Assembly: GCA_016795285.1 (NCBI GenBank)
Contig: JAEUIC010000028.1
Location: 62,001-126,000 of the forward strand
DNA: 64,000 bases
Reading direction: 5' to 3'
Origin: Planctomycetota bacterium
Lineage (GTDB): Bacteria > Planctomycetota > B15-G4 > SIAN01
Shown: piece by piece, positions 47,500 to 55,274 of the stretch
How the letters are laid out: each line of letters starts with the position of its first letter
How positions within the stretch are numbered: position 1 is the first letter of the stretch
Notes under the pieces: model-generated
Told to the model about the DNA's origin: nothing
Seen by the model: only the letters and a program-made list of their open reading frames with translations
Databases searched by the model: none
Position numbers and translations under genes: made by a program

Positions 47500-50189
47500 C
47501 CCTTCGACTTCGACGGCGCGCGCTTCTTGGCGGGCGCCTTCGCCGGCGTCCGCCGCCCGCCCTTCTTCTTCTTGGTCGGGGCGATCTCGCGCCGCTCGGC
47601 GAGCAGGCGCAGCGCCTCCTCGAGCGTGCACTCCTCGACCTTGGCGCCCTTCGGCAGCGAGGCGTTGGTCTCGCCGTCGCTGCAGTAGGGGCCGTACTTG
47701 CCGTCCTTGATCACCACCTTCGCCTGCGTGGCGGGATCGACGCCGAGCTCGCGCAACGGCGGCGCGGCCGCTCCGCCGCGGCCCATGCGCTGCCCCTTCG
47801 GCTGCGCGTAGATGGCGCGCGCCTCGTCGAGCGTGATGGTGAAGAGCTGCTCCTCGCTCTTCAGGTTGCGGTAGTCGGGCTTCGGCGCGCCCGGCACGTC
47901 CTTCACCAGGTAGGGGCCGAAGCGGCCGAGCGCGGCGCGGATCTTCTGGCCGTCGACGTCGTCGCCGAGCTCGCGCGGCAGCGTCAAGAGCTGCAGCGCC
48001 TGCTCGAGCGTGAGGCTCTTCGGGTTCATCGAGCGCAGCAGCGACGCGCGCTTGGGCTTCACCGCCGGCGTGCCGCCCTTCTCGCTGCCTCCCTTCTCAG
48101 CGTCGCCCTCGGGATCGAGGCCGAGCTGCACGTAGGGGCCGAAGCGGCCGGTGCGCAGGAAGACCGGCTGGCCGTCGGCCGCGTGGCCCATCGGCTCCTC
48201 GGCCTGGCTCGCCGTCGCGATCAGCTCGAGCGCCTTCTCGACGGTGATCTCGTCGGGGGCGAGCCCCTCGGGGACGCTCGCGCGCAGCTCGCCGTGCTCG
48301 ATGTAGGGGCCGTAACGACCGACGCGCAGCGAGATCGGCGTGCCGTCCTTGCTGCCGATCGGGATGGTGCCGACCTTCTTCGGGTCGACGCCGGTGGCGC
48401 GCTCGGTGACGATCGCCTTCAGGCCGGGCTGGTCGCCGCGATAGAAGCGCTCGAGGAAGTCGTTGCGCTTCGACTCGCCGCGCGCGATGGCGTCGAGCTG
48501 GTTCTCCATGTCGGCGGTGAAGGAGTAGTCGACCAGCTTCGGCTCGAGCGCGAGCATCAGGTTCACGACCGCGAAGGCGAGCGGCGTCGGGACCAGCGCC
48601 GCGCCGCGCTTCACCACGTACTCGCGGTCGACGATGGTGCCGATGATGCTGGCGTAGGTGGAGGGGCGGCCGACGCCGAGCTCCTCGAGCTTCTGCACCA
48701 GCCCCGCTTCGGTGAAGCGCGCCGGCGGCTTGGTGGCGTGGCCGGCCGCCTCGGCGGCCAGCACCAGCGCCTCGTCGCCCTGCTGCAGCGGCGGCAGCGT
48801 CGCCTCCTCCGCCTCGCCACCTGCGTCGTGCTCGTCCTTGCCCTCGACGTAGGCGCGGAGATAGCCGTCGAAGAGCGTCGTGCGGCCGCGCGCGACGAGC
48901 TCCGCCTTGCCGCCGCCGCGCAACGGCGCATCGAAGGTCGCCGCGACGCTGCGCAGCCGCGCGTCGACCATCTGCGAGGCGACCGTCCGCTTCCAGATCA
49001 GGTCGTAGAGGCGCGCCTCGTCGGCCGGCATCTCGCGCGCGACGTCGTCGGGCTCCTTGAAGCTCTCGCCGGCCGGCCGGATCGCCTCGTGCGCCTCCTG
49101 CGCGTTGCGCGCCTTGCCCTCCCAGGTGCGCGGCGTGCGCGGCAGGTAGTCGGCGCCGTAACGGGCGTTCACCAGCGTGCGCGCCGCGTTCAGCGCCTGC
49201 GCCGAGAGCGCGATGCTGTCGGTACGCATGTAGGTGATGAAGCCGCCTTCGTAGAGGCGCTGCGCCGCCTGCATCGCCCGCTTCGCCGTCATGCCGAGCT
49301 TGCGTCCCGCCTCCTGCTGCAACGTCGAGGTGGTGAAGGGGGGCTTCGGCGAGGAGTGGAACTCCTTCTGATCGACCTTGCGCGCCACCGGCAGGCTGCC
49401 GGCGAGGCCGTCGGCGAGCTTGCGCGCGCCCGCCTCGTCGAGCAGCAGCACGCTCTTGCCGGGGAGGAGCTTCCCGTCGGAGCCGAAGTCGCGCCCCTGC
49501 GCCAGCGCCCGCCCGTCGAGCGCGACGACCTGCGCCGGGAAGGCGACGGCGGTCCGCTCGAGGGTGACCTGCGCGTCCCACCACGCGGCGGAGCGGAACG
49601 CCATGCGCTCCTGCTCGCGCTCGACGATGAGGCGGGTCGCGACGCTCTGCACGCGGCCGGCCGAGAGGCGCGGCGCGATCTTGCGCCAGAGGATCGGGCT
49701 CACCTCGTAGCCGTAGAGGCGGTCGAGGATGCGGCGCGCCTCCTGCGCGTCGACGAGGCTCGTGTCGACGTCGCGGCAGTTCTCCACCGCCTTCTCGATG
49801 GCCGCCTTGGTGATCTCGTGGAAGACCATCCGCTTCACCGGCACCTTCGGCTGCAGCAGCTCGAGCAGGTGCCAGGAGATCGCCTCGCCTTCGCGGTCCT
49901 CGTCGGTCGCGAGGTAGAGGGCGGAAGCATCCTTCAGCAGCGCCTTCAGCTCGCGGATCTTGGCGCGCTTCTCGGCGGGGACGACGTAGAGCGGGGCGTA
50001 ACCGTGGTCGACGTCGACGCCGAGCCGCGCCCACGGCTCCTTCTTCAGCGCCGGGGAGATCTCGGCGGCGTTCGAGGGGAGGTCGCGGACGTGGCCGATC
50101 GAGGCTTCGACCAGCCAGTCCTTGCCGAGGAACTTGGCGATGGTCTTCGCCTTGGCGGGCGACTCCACGATCACGAGAGGCTTCTTCAT
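47496..50189 (-). CDS. topA: DNA topoisomerase I
   Basis: 897-aa type IA topoisomerase that relaxes negative supercoils. TOPRIM motifs are VESPAKAKTI (Glu9) and TDEDREGEA (Asp96, Asp98, Glu100). Other motifs are SAGRVQSVATRLIVERE and the active-site tyrosine at 320 in FITYMRTDS. From about residue 600 come four or five topoisomerase C-terminal repeats with GRYGPYIEHG, GRFGPYVQLG, GRFGPYLVKD and KYGPYCSDGE instead of Cys4 zinc fingers. It ends in a Lys-rich tail (TKKKKGGRRTPAKAPAKKR). That actinobacterial-style C-terminus is also common in planctomycetes. No Shine-Dalgarno sequence is present; a TTGACA promoter sits so close that the mRNA may be leaderless. It leads an operon with an ABC exporter. 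Confidence 0.98.
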   Translation of the reverse strand: MKKPLVIVESPAKAKTIAKFLGKDWLVEASIGHVRDLPSNAAEISPALKKEPWARLGVDVDHGYAPLYVVPAEKRAKIRELKALLKDASALYLATDEDREGEAISWHLLELLQPKVPVKRMVFHEITKAAIEKAVENCRDVDTSLVDAQEARRILDRLYGYEVSPILWRKIAPRLSAGRVQSVATRLIVEREQERMAFRSAAWWDAQVTLERTAVAFPAQVVALDGRALAQGRDFGSDGKLLPGKSVLLLDEAGARKLADGLAGSLPVARKVDQKEFHSSPKPPFTTSTLQQEAGRKLGMTAKRAMQAAQRLYEGGFITYMRTDSIALSAQALNAARTLVNARYGADYLPRTPRTWEGKARNAQEAHEAIRPAGESFKEPDDVAREMPADEARLYDLIWKRTVASQMVDARLRSVAATFDAPLRGGGKAELVARGRTTLFDGYLRAYVEGKDEHDAGGEAEEATLPPLQQGDEALVLAAEAAGHATKPPARFTEAGLVQKLEELGVGRPSTYASIIGTIVDREYVVKRGAALVPTPLAFAVVNLMLALEPKLVDYSFTADMENQLDAIARGESKRNDFLERFYRGDQPGLKAIVTERATGVDPKKVGTIPIGSKDGTPISLRVGRYGPYIEHGELRASVPEGLAPDEITVEKALELIATASQAEEPMGHAADGQPVFLRTGRFGPYVQLGLDPEGDAEKGGSEKGGTPAVKPKRASLLRSMNPKSLTLEQALQLLTLPRELGDDVDGQKIRAALGRFGPYLVKDVPGAPKPDYRNLKSEEQLFTITLDEARAIYAQPKGQRMGRGGAAAPPLRELGVDPATQAKVVIKDGKYGPYCSDGETNASLPKGAKVEECTLEEALRLLAERREIAPTKKKKGGRRTPAKAPAKKRAPSKSKG

Positions 50190-50196
50190 CCGAACG

Positions 50197-50226
50197 AGAC
50201 TGCGCTGCTCGCACCACGCTTGTCAA
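50197..50226 (-). promoter_or_regulatory. Candidate leaderless promoter of topA
   Basis: On the minus strand a perfect TTGACA (50226-50221) is followed after 18 bp by CAGTCT (50202-50197), whose last base is 7 nt before the topA ATG. Transcription would begin at or within a base of the start codon. No Shine-Dalgarno sequence is present, in agreement. The -10 hexamer is a poor match. Confidence 0.45.
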
Positions 50227-50359
50227 GCGCGCCCATCCGCCGAGCGCACGCCGTCGCGCTCGAGCAGCGCAGCGGCGAGCGACCTCTTGCGCGCGCGGCG
50301 GCGATGGAATAGTCGAGCGCGCGAAGCCTCCCGGAACCCGAGCCTGCTGGAGTCGATCG

Positions 50360-53146
50360 ATGACCCGTCGCACCTGCGCTCGTCCGTCCCTCGCCCTCGC
50401 GTTCACCGCCTCCGCGTCGCTCGTCGCCGCGGCGGCGGCGCCGCAGGAGGGCGCACCGGAGCGGGCCGCGCCGCAGCGCCCGCGTCACCAGGATGGCCAC
50501 GCGCCGCTGGTCGGCGAGTTCGTGCCGCACGAGCTGCTCTACCGCATCGCGGGCGAGCCGACGGTCGAGCGGCGCGCGGCGATCCGCGCGCTCGCCGGCG
50601 CGCTCGAGGGGGCGCGCGGCGAGGAGGAGCTCTGGCGCGGCACGCTCTTCCGCCTGCGCCTCGCGCCCGAGCGCGACCTCGCGGCGGCGCTCTGCGCCCT
50701 GAACGACTCGCCGCTCGTGCGCTACGCGGAGCCGAACTTCGTGGCGCGGGCGACCGGCGTCCCGAACGACCCGCTCGTGCCGCTCCAGTGGCACCTCGGG
50801 CAGGCCAACGACTCCGACATGGACCTCTTCGAGGCGTGGGACGTGGCGCGCGGCGACGCCGGCGTGGTCCTCGCCACCGTCGACACCGGCTTCGACCACG
50901 CCCATCCCGACCTCGCCCACAAGGCGTGGGTCAATCCCGGGGAGATCGCCGGCAACGGGATCGACGACGACGCGAACGGCTGGATCGACGACGTCCACGG
51001 CATCGACCCGGTGAACGGCGACGGCGACCCGATGGACGACAACGGCCACGGCACCTTCGTCGCCGGCATCGCCGCGGCCGAGCCCGACAACGGCCAGGGG
51101 ATCGCCGGCGTGGCGTGGAACGCCCGGATCATGGGCTGCAAGTTCCTCGCGGCGTCGGGCAGCGGCAGCTTCGCCGAGGCGATCACCTCCCTCGACTACG
51201 CCGTCGCCAACGGCGCCGCCGTCTCGAACCACAGCTACAACAGCCCGAGCTTCAGCCAGACGCTCTACGACGCCTTCGACCTCGCCGGCGACGCCGGCCA
51301 CCTCGCGATCGTCCCGGGCGCCAACTCGGCGAACAACCTCGACGTGCAGCCGAGCTATCCGGTCTGCTTCGACCTGCCCGAGATCCTCGCCATCGGCTCG
51401 ACCGACGAGAACGACGCGCTCACCGGCTTCTCCGACTACGGCAAGGCGAGCCTCGACGTGCTGGTGCCGGGCAACAACCTGCAGAGCACGACGCTCGGCG
51501 GCGGCTACGCGGCCGGCTCGGCCAACTCCTACGCGGCGCCGACCGCGACCGGCCTCGCGGCGCTGCTCGCGTGGGTGGGGGGCAGCCGCGACGGCCAGCA
51601 GATCAAGGACTGGATCCAGGACAGCGTCGATCCGCTCGCTCCGCTCTCCTCGAAGTGCGCCACGGGCGGCCGCATCAACGCGTGGAAGGCGGTGCAGCGC
51701 GCCGCATGGAGCAGCCTCGCGAGCGAGCGCTGGAACAAGCCCGGGACGCGCGGCAGCTCGGCGGCCGGGAGCGCGCTCTGCGTCGCCGCCGACGCGGACG
51801 GCGACGGCCGCGACGACGTGGCGATCGGAGTGCCGGGCGACCGGCCGGGCAGCTTCACCGGCGGCTCGGTGCAGGTCGTGTCGGGGCTCACCGGCGCGAC
51901 GCTGCGCACGATCGCCGGGCCGAACCAGAACGGCGCGCGCTTCGGCGCCGCGCTCGCCGCGTTGCGCGACGTCGACGGCGACGGGATCGACGACCTCGCG
52001 GTCGGGCAGCCCGAGATGAACGCCGGCTTCGCCGACAACGGTGGCGTGCGGATCGTATCGGGCGCGACCGGGGCGACGATCGCGACGCTCGATGGGGCGG
52101 CGGCGACCGCGCGCGACGGCAGCGCGCTCGCAGCGGCGGGCGACCTCGACGGCGACGGTTCGGGGGACTGCTTCATCGGCGGACCGGGCAGGAGCCACGT
52201 CGCGGCGCGCCGCGCGATCGACGGTGCGCTCCTGTGGGACGAGGTGCGGCCCGCGGTCGACGAGTTCGGCGCCTCGCTCGCGAACGTGGGCGACCAGGAC
52301 GGCGACGGGCGCGACGACGTGCTGGTGGGGGCGCCCGGCCTCGCGACGGCGGAACTCCTCTCGGGCGCTGACGGCTCGACGCTCCTCACCCTCAACTACG
52401 CGACCGTCGATCGGGTCGGCGCGACGGTGGCGAACGTCGGCGACGTCGATCGCGACGGCTTCGACGACTTCGGCATCGGCAACGACGCGCGCAACCGCGT
52501 GGTGCGCATCGTCTCGGGCGCGACGGGCGCGCTCCTCTACCGCCGCAACGTCCCGGCGGGCGCCACCGGCGAGATCGCCGCCTTCGCGCGCGCCGAGGAC
52601 CGCGATGGCGATCGGGTCCCCGACTACTGGATCGCGTGGCGCGGGCTCGACGTCGCCGAGCTGCGCTCCGGCGTCGACGGCGCGCTCCTGCAGGCGGTCG
52701 AAGGGGCGAGCGGCAACGCGTTCGGCGCGGCGCTGCTCGGCGACGTCGATCTCGATGGCGACGGCGCGTTCGACCTGATCGTCGCGGCGCCCGACGAGGA
52801 TGTCGCCGGCGTCGGCCTCGCCGCCGGCCGCACGCGCGCCTACTCCTCCGCGCCGCTGCGCTTCACCGCGCTGCCGGGCGACCCCGACGAGGGCGACCTG
52901 GTGACCGCGACGATCGCCGGCGGCGCCACCGGCATGCCGTTCCTCCTGGTGCTGGTCGACGTCGACGGGATCCCGCTCTTCGAGGTGCTCTTCCTCGACC
53001 TGCTCGACCAGTACGGCGGCTACGAGATCGCCGACACCATCCCGAGCGGCGCGAGCGGCAGCACCTTCACGCTGCAGGTGTGGAGCCTCAAGTACGCGCG
53101 GCCGCGGCTGGTCGCGAGCAACCGCGCGCCGATCGCCGTGCAATGA
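50360..53146 (+). CDS. Secreted subtilisin-like (S8) peptidase with FG-GAP repeats
   Basis: 928-aa exported serine peptidase. Signal peptide (SLALAFTASASLVAAAAA) and an I9-like propeptide (HELLYRIAGEPTVERRAAIR, ending VRYAEPNF). Catalytic residues are Asp175 in ATVDTGFDHAHPDL, His230 in DDNGHGTFVAGI, oxyanion Asn322 and Ser390 in ANSYAAPTATG. The Ser box differs from the usual GTSMAAP, though the serine is in place. An acidic calcium-type insert (NGIDDDANGWIDD, GDGDPMDDNG) lies between Asp and His. From about residue 470 the protein has FG-GAP/integrin-type repeats (DADGDGRDDVAIGVPGD, DVDGDGIDDLAVGQPEM, DQDGDGRDDVLVGAPGL), which fold as a calcium-binding propeller. TGGAG precedes the ATG. Confidence 0.92.
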   Translation: MTRRTCARPSLALAFTASASLVAAAAAPQEGAPERAAPQRPRHQDGHAPLVGEFVPHELLYRIAGEPTVERRAAIRALAGALEGARGEEELWRGTLFRLRLAPERDLAAALCALNDSPLVRYAEPNFVARATGVPNDPLVPLQWHLGQANDSDMDLFEAWDVARGDAGVVLATVDTGFDHAHPDLAHKAWVNPGEIAGNGIDDDANGWIDDVHGIDPVNGDGDPMDDNGHGTFVAGIAAAEPDNGQGIAGVAWNARIMGCKFLAASGSGSFAEAITSLDYAVANGAAVSNHSYNSPSFSQTLYDAFDLAGDAGHLAIVPGANSANNLDVQPSYPVCFDLPEILAIGSTDENDALTGFSDYGKASLDVLVPGNNLQSTTLGGGYAAGSANSYAAPTATGLAALLAWVGGSRDGQQIKDWIQDSVDPLAPLSSKCATGGRINAWKAVQRAAWSSLASERWNKPGTRGSSAAGSALCVAADADGDGRDDVAIGVPGDRPGSFTGGSVQVVSGLTGATLRTIAGPNQNGARFGAALAALRDVDGDGIDDLAVGQPEMNAGFADNGGVRIVSGATGATIATLDGAAATARDGSALAAAGDLDGDGSGDCFIGGPGRSHVAARRAIDGALLWDEVRPAVDEFGASLANVGDQDGDGRDDVLVGAPGLATAELLSGADGSTLLTLNYATVDRVGATVANVGDVDRDGFDDFGIGNDARNRVVRIVSGATGALLYRRNVPAGATGEIAAFARAEDRDGDRVPDYWIAWRGLDVAELRSGVDGALLQAVEGASGNAFGAALLGDVDLDGDGAFDLIVAAPDEDVAGVGLAAGRTRAYSSAPLRFTALPGDPDEGDLVTATIAGGATGMPFLLVLVDVDGIPLFEVLFLDLLDQYGGYEIADTIPSGASGSTFTLQVWSLKYARPRLVASNRAPIAVQ

Positions 53147-53679
53147 GCGCGGCGCCCGACGCGCCGTTCTGCCTCGCCGAGGCGCTCCCGCTGCTCGAGC
53201 GGACGCCGCGGGTCCTCGACGCGTTGCTGCGCGGGCTGCCGGAGGCGTGGCTCGCGGCCGACGAGGGGCCGCAGACGTGGAGCGCGCCGCTGGTCGTCGG
53301 CCACTTGATCCACGGCGAGCGGACCGACTGGCTGCCGCGCGTGCGCCACCTGCGGGAGCACGGCGAGACGCGGCCGTTCGCGCCGTTCGACCGCTTCGCG
53401 CAGCTCGCGGCGCCCCCGCGCGCGCTCGGCGAGCTGCTCGACGAGTTCGCGGCGCTGCGCCGCGCGAGCCTCGCCGAACTCGCCGCGCTCGAGCTGCAGG
53501 AGGGCGACCTCGCGCGCCGCGGGCGCCATCCGGCACTCGGGACGGTCACGCTCGGCGAGCTGCTCGCGACCTGGGTGGTGCACGACCTCGACCACCTCGT
53601 GCAGATCGAGCGGACGATGGCGAAGCGGTGGGGCGGCGCGGTGGGGCCGTGGGCCGCCTACCTGCGCGTGGTCCGATAG
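53143..53679 (+). CDS. DinB-like metal-dependent four-helix-bundle protein
   Basis: 178-aa cytosolic protein. Segments LPEAWLAADEGPQTWSAPLVVGHLIHGERTDW (in parts) and WVVHDLDHLVQIERTMAKRW place His residues (VGHLIHGE, VHDLDHL) at the positions of the DinB/YfiT three-histidine metal site. Members include thiol-S-transferases and proteins of unknown role. Its ATG overlaps the stop of the subtilase gene (ATGA), so the two are translationally coupled even though one is secreted and the other cytosolic. The DinB signature and length are good, but the substrate is unknown. Confidence 0.86.
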   Translation: MSAAPDAPFCLAEALPLLERTPRVLDALLRGLPEAWLAADEGPQTWSAPLVVGHLIHGERTDWLPRVRHLREHGETRPFAPFDRFAQLAAPPRALGELLDEFAALRRASLAELAALELQEGDLARRGRHPALGTVTLGELLATWVVHDLDHLVQIERTMAKRWGGAVGPWAAYLRVVR

Positions 53680-53714
53680 GAGTCGGAGCGGCGCGGGCGG
53701 CGCCGCGCGCGGCG

Positions 53715-54254
53715 CTACGGACCGTGCGCCTTCTTCCAGTTGGCGATGCCGCGCACCACTTCGGCCTTCGCGTCGGCGGCGCTCTTCCACCCCTTCACCT
53801 TGACCCACTTGCCGGGCTCGAGGTCCTTGTAGTGCTCGAAGAAGTGCTGGATCGCGTGGAGGCGCATCGGGTTCAGGTTCTCGGGCTCCTGCCACTGCGC
53901 GTAGAGCGGCAGCACCTTGGTGATCGGCACCGCCAGCAGCTTGTTGTCGCCGCCCGCCTCGTCCTCCATCTGCAGCATCCCGATCGGCCGGCAGCGCACC
54001 ACGACGCTCGGCAGCAGCGCGACCGGAGTGATCACCAGCACGTCGACCGGATCGCCGTCGTCGGCCTTGGTCTGCGGGATGTAGCCGTAGTTGCACGGGT
54101 AGTGCATCGCCGTCGCCATGAAGCGATCGACGAAGAGCGCCCCGGTCGCCTCGTCGACCTCGTACTTGATCGGGTCGGCGTTCATCGGGATCTCGATGAT
54201 CACGTGGAACTCGTCGGGAGCGCCGGCGCCCGCGGTGACGTTGTGGAGGCTCAT
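53715..54254 (-). CDS. ppa: Inorganic pyrophosphatase
   Basis: 179-aa family I soluble pyrophosphatase (PPi to two Pi, cytosol). The core motif is present as DDGDPVDVLVI (the DxDPxD signature). IEIPMNADPIKYEVD carries the substrate Lys and Glu, FVDRFMATAMHYPCNYGYIPQT the YGYIP region, and HFFEHYKDLEPGKWVKVKGW the C-terminal Tyr/Lys pair. Length is normal. AGGGGA lies just before ATG 54254. It is followed by a short convergent gap with the DinB-like gene. A TAGCCT some 50 bp upstream may be a -10. Confidence 0.97.
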   Translation of the reverse strand: MSLHNVTAGAGAPDEFHVIIEIPMNADPIKYEVDEATGALFVDRFMATAMHYPCNYGYIPQTKADDGDPVDVLVITPVALLPSVVVRCRPIGMLQMEDEAGGDNKLLAVPITKVLPLYAQWQEPENLNPMRLHAIQHFFEHYKDLEPGKWVKVKGWKSAADAKAEVVRGIANWKKAHGP

Positions 54255-54426
54255 GGTTCCCCTGATCGGCCGTTGCGGGCGGTCAGCCGCAATCGCGCCG
54301 CGCCGGAGGCTACTGCAGCGCGCGCCGCCACGGCTGGCCCGGCAAGGGGACGGCCGCTCGCACCGCGCGCAGCGGTGGAGCGGCCGTCGGTGGTCATCGG
54401 TACGAGGCGGTCGCTCGCGGCCGTCC

Positions 54427-55185
54427 TCACGCCTTCGCGAGGTTGGCGGCGGCGAACTTCCAGTTCAGCAGCTTGTCGATCGCCGCGGCGACGTAGTCGG
54501 GGCGGCGGTTCTGCCAGTCGAGGTAGTAGGCGTGCTCCCAGACGTCGAGCGTGAGCAGCGGCTTCATCCCCTTGGTGAGCGGCGTCTCGGCGTTCGCGGT
54601 CTTCACCACCTTCAACGCCGCGCCGTCCTGCACGAGCCACGCCCAGCCGCTGCCGAACTGCGTCTTGGCGGCGGCGGCGAACTCCTCCTTCCACTTGTCG
54701 AAGCTGCCGAAGGACGCCTCGAGCTTCGCGAGCAGCTCGCCCTCCGGCTTGCCGCCGCCGCCCGGCGTCAGGCTGTTCCAATAGAAGGTGTGGTTCCACG
54801 CCTGCGCGGCGTTGTTGAAGAGGGCGCTCTTGTCGGCTCCGCCGGCCGCGGCCGCCGCGACCACCTGCTCGAGCGTCGCCTTCTCGAGGTCGCTGCCCGC
54901 CACCATCTTGTTCATGTTGTCGAGGTAGGCGCGGTGGTGCTTGCCGTAGTGGAAGCTGATCGTCTGCGCGGAGATGACCGGGTCGAGCGCGTTGTCGGCG
55001 TAGGGCAGCGCCGGCAGCTCGAAGGGGGCCGGCGCGCGCGCGACGGCCGGCGCGGTGGGGACGGCGGCGGCGGCGGCACGCAACGCCGGCGCCGCGGCAG
55101 CGGCGAGCGCGCCGGTCGCGGTCACCGCGAGGAAGCTGCGGCGGTCGAGCGCCGAGGCGGGGCGCGGCGGGTTCGGTTCGTTCAT
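54427..55185 (-). CDS. sodB: Tat-exported iron superoxide dismutase
   Basis: 252-aa Fe/Mn superoxide dismutase with an N-terminal twin-arginine signal (DRRSFLAVTATGALAAAAAP), followed by a Pro/Ala linker. Metal ligands are His79 (FHYGKHH), His132 (NHTFYW), Asp214 and His218 (DVWEHAYY). Gln128 in FNNAAQAWNHTFYW, rather than the later Gln of Mn enzymes, favours the iron form. The Tat signal means folded, metal-loaded export to the periplasm or cell surface. AGGAG precedes ATG 55185, and TATGCT about 70 bp upstream is a possible -10. Its neighbour is the pyrophosphatase, in the same direction, about 170 bp apart. Confidence 0.95.
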   Translation of the reverse strand: MNEPNPPRPASALDRRSFLAVTATGALAAAAAPALRAAAAAVPTAPAVARAPAPFELPALPYADNALDPVISAQTISFHYGKHHRAYLDNMNKMVAGSDLEKATLEQVVAAAAAGGADKSALFNNAAQAWNHTFYWNSLTPGGGGKPEGELLAKLEASFGSFDKWKEEFAAAAKTQFGSGWAWLVQDGAALKVVKTANAETPLTKGMKPLLTLDVWEHAYYLDWQNRRPDYVAAAIDKLLNWKFAAANLAKA

Positions 55186-55274
55186 GTGGGGCTCCTGGAG
55201 GGCGGCCGCATGCAGCGGCGCCGTGGTGTCGCTTCTCGAGCAGGGCGCGCGAGCATACTGCCCGCCGCAGCACC

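Noticed and set aside
53680..53714. GC-rich palindromic bases between convergent DinB-like and pyrophosphatase genes
   Set aside because: Low-complexity GCGC runs form several weak alternative stems, with no single convincing terminator.
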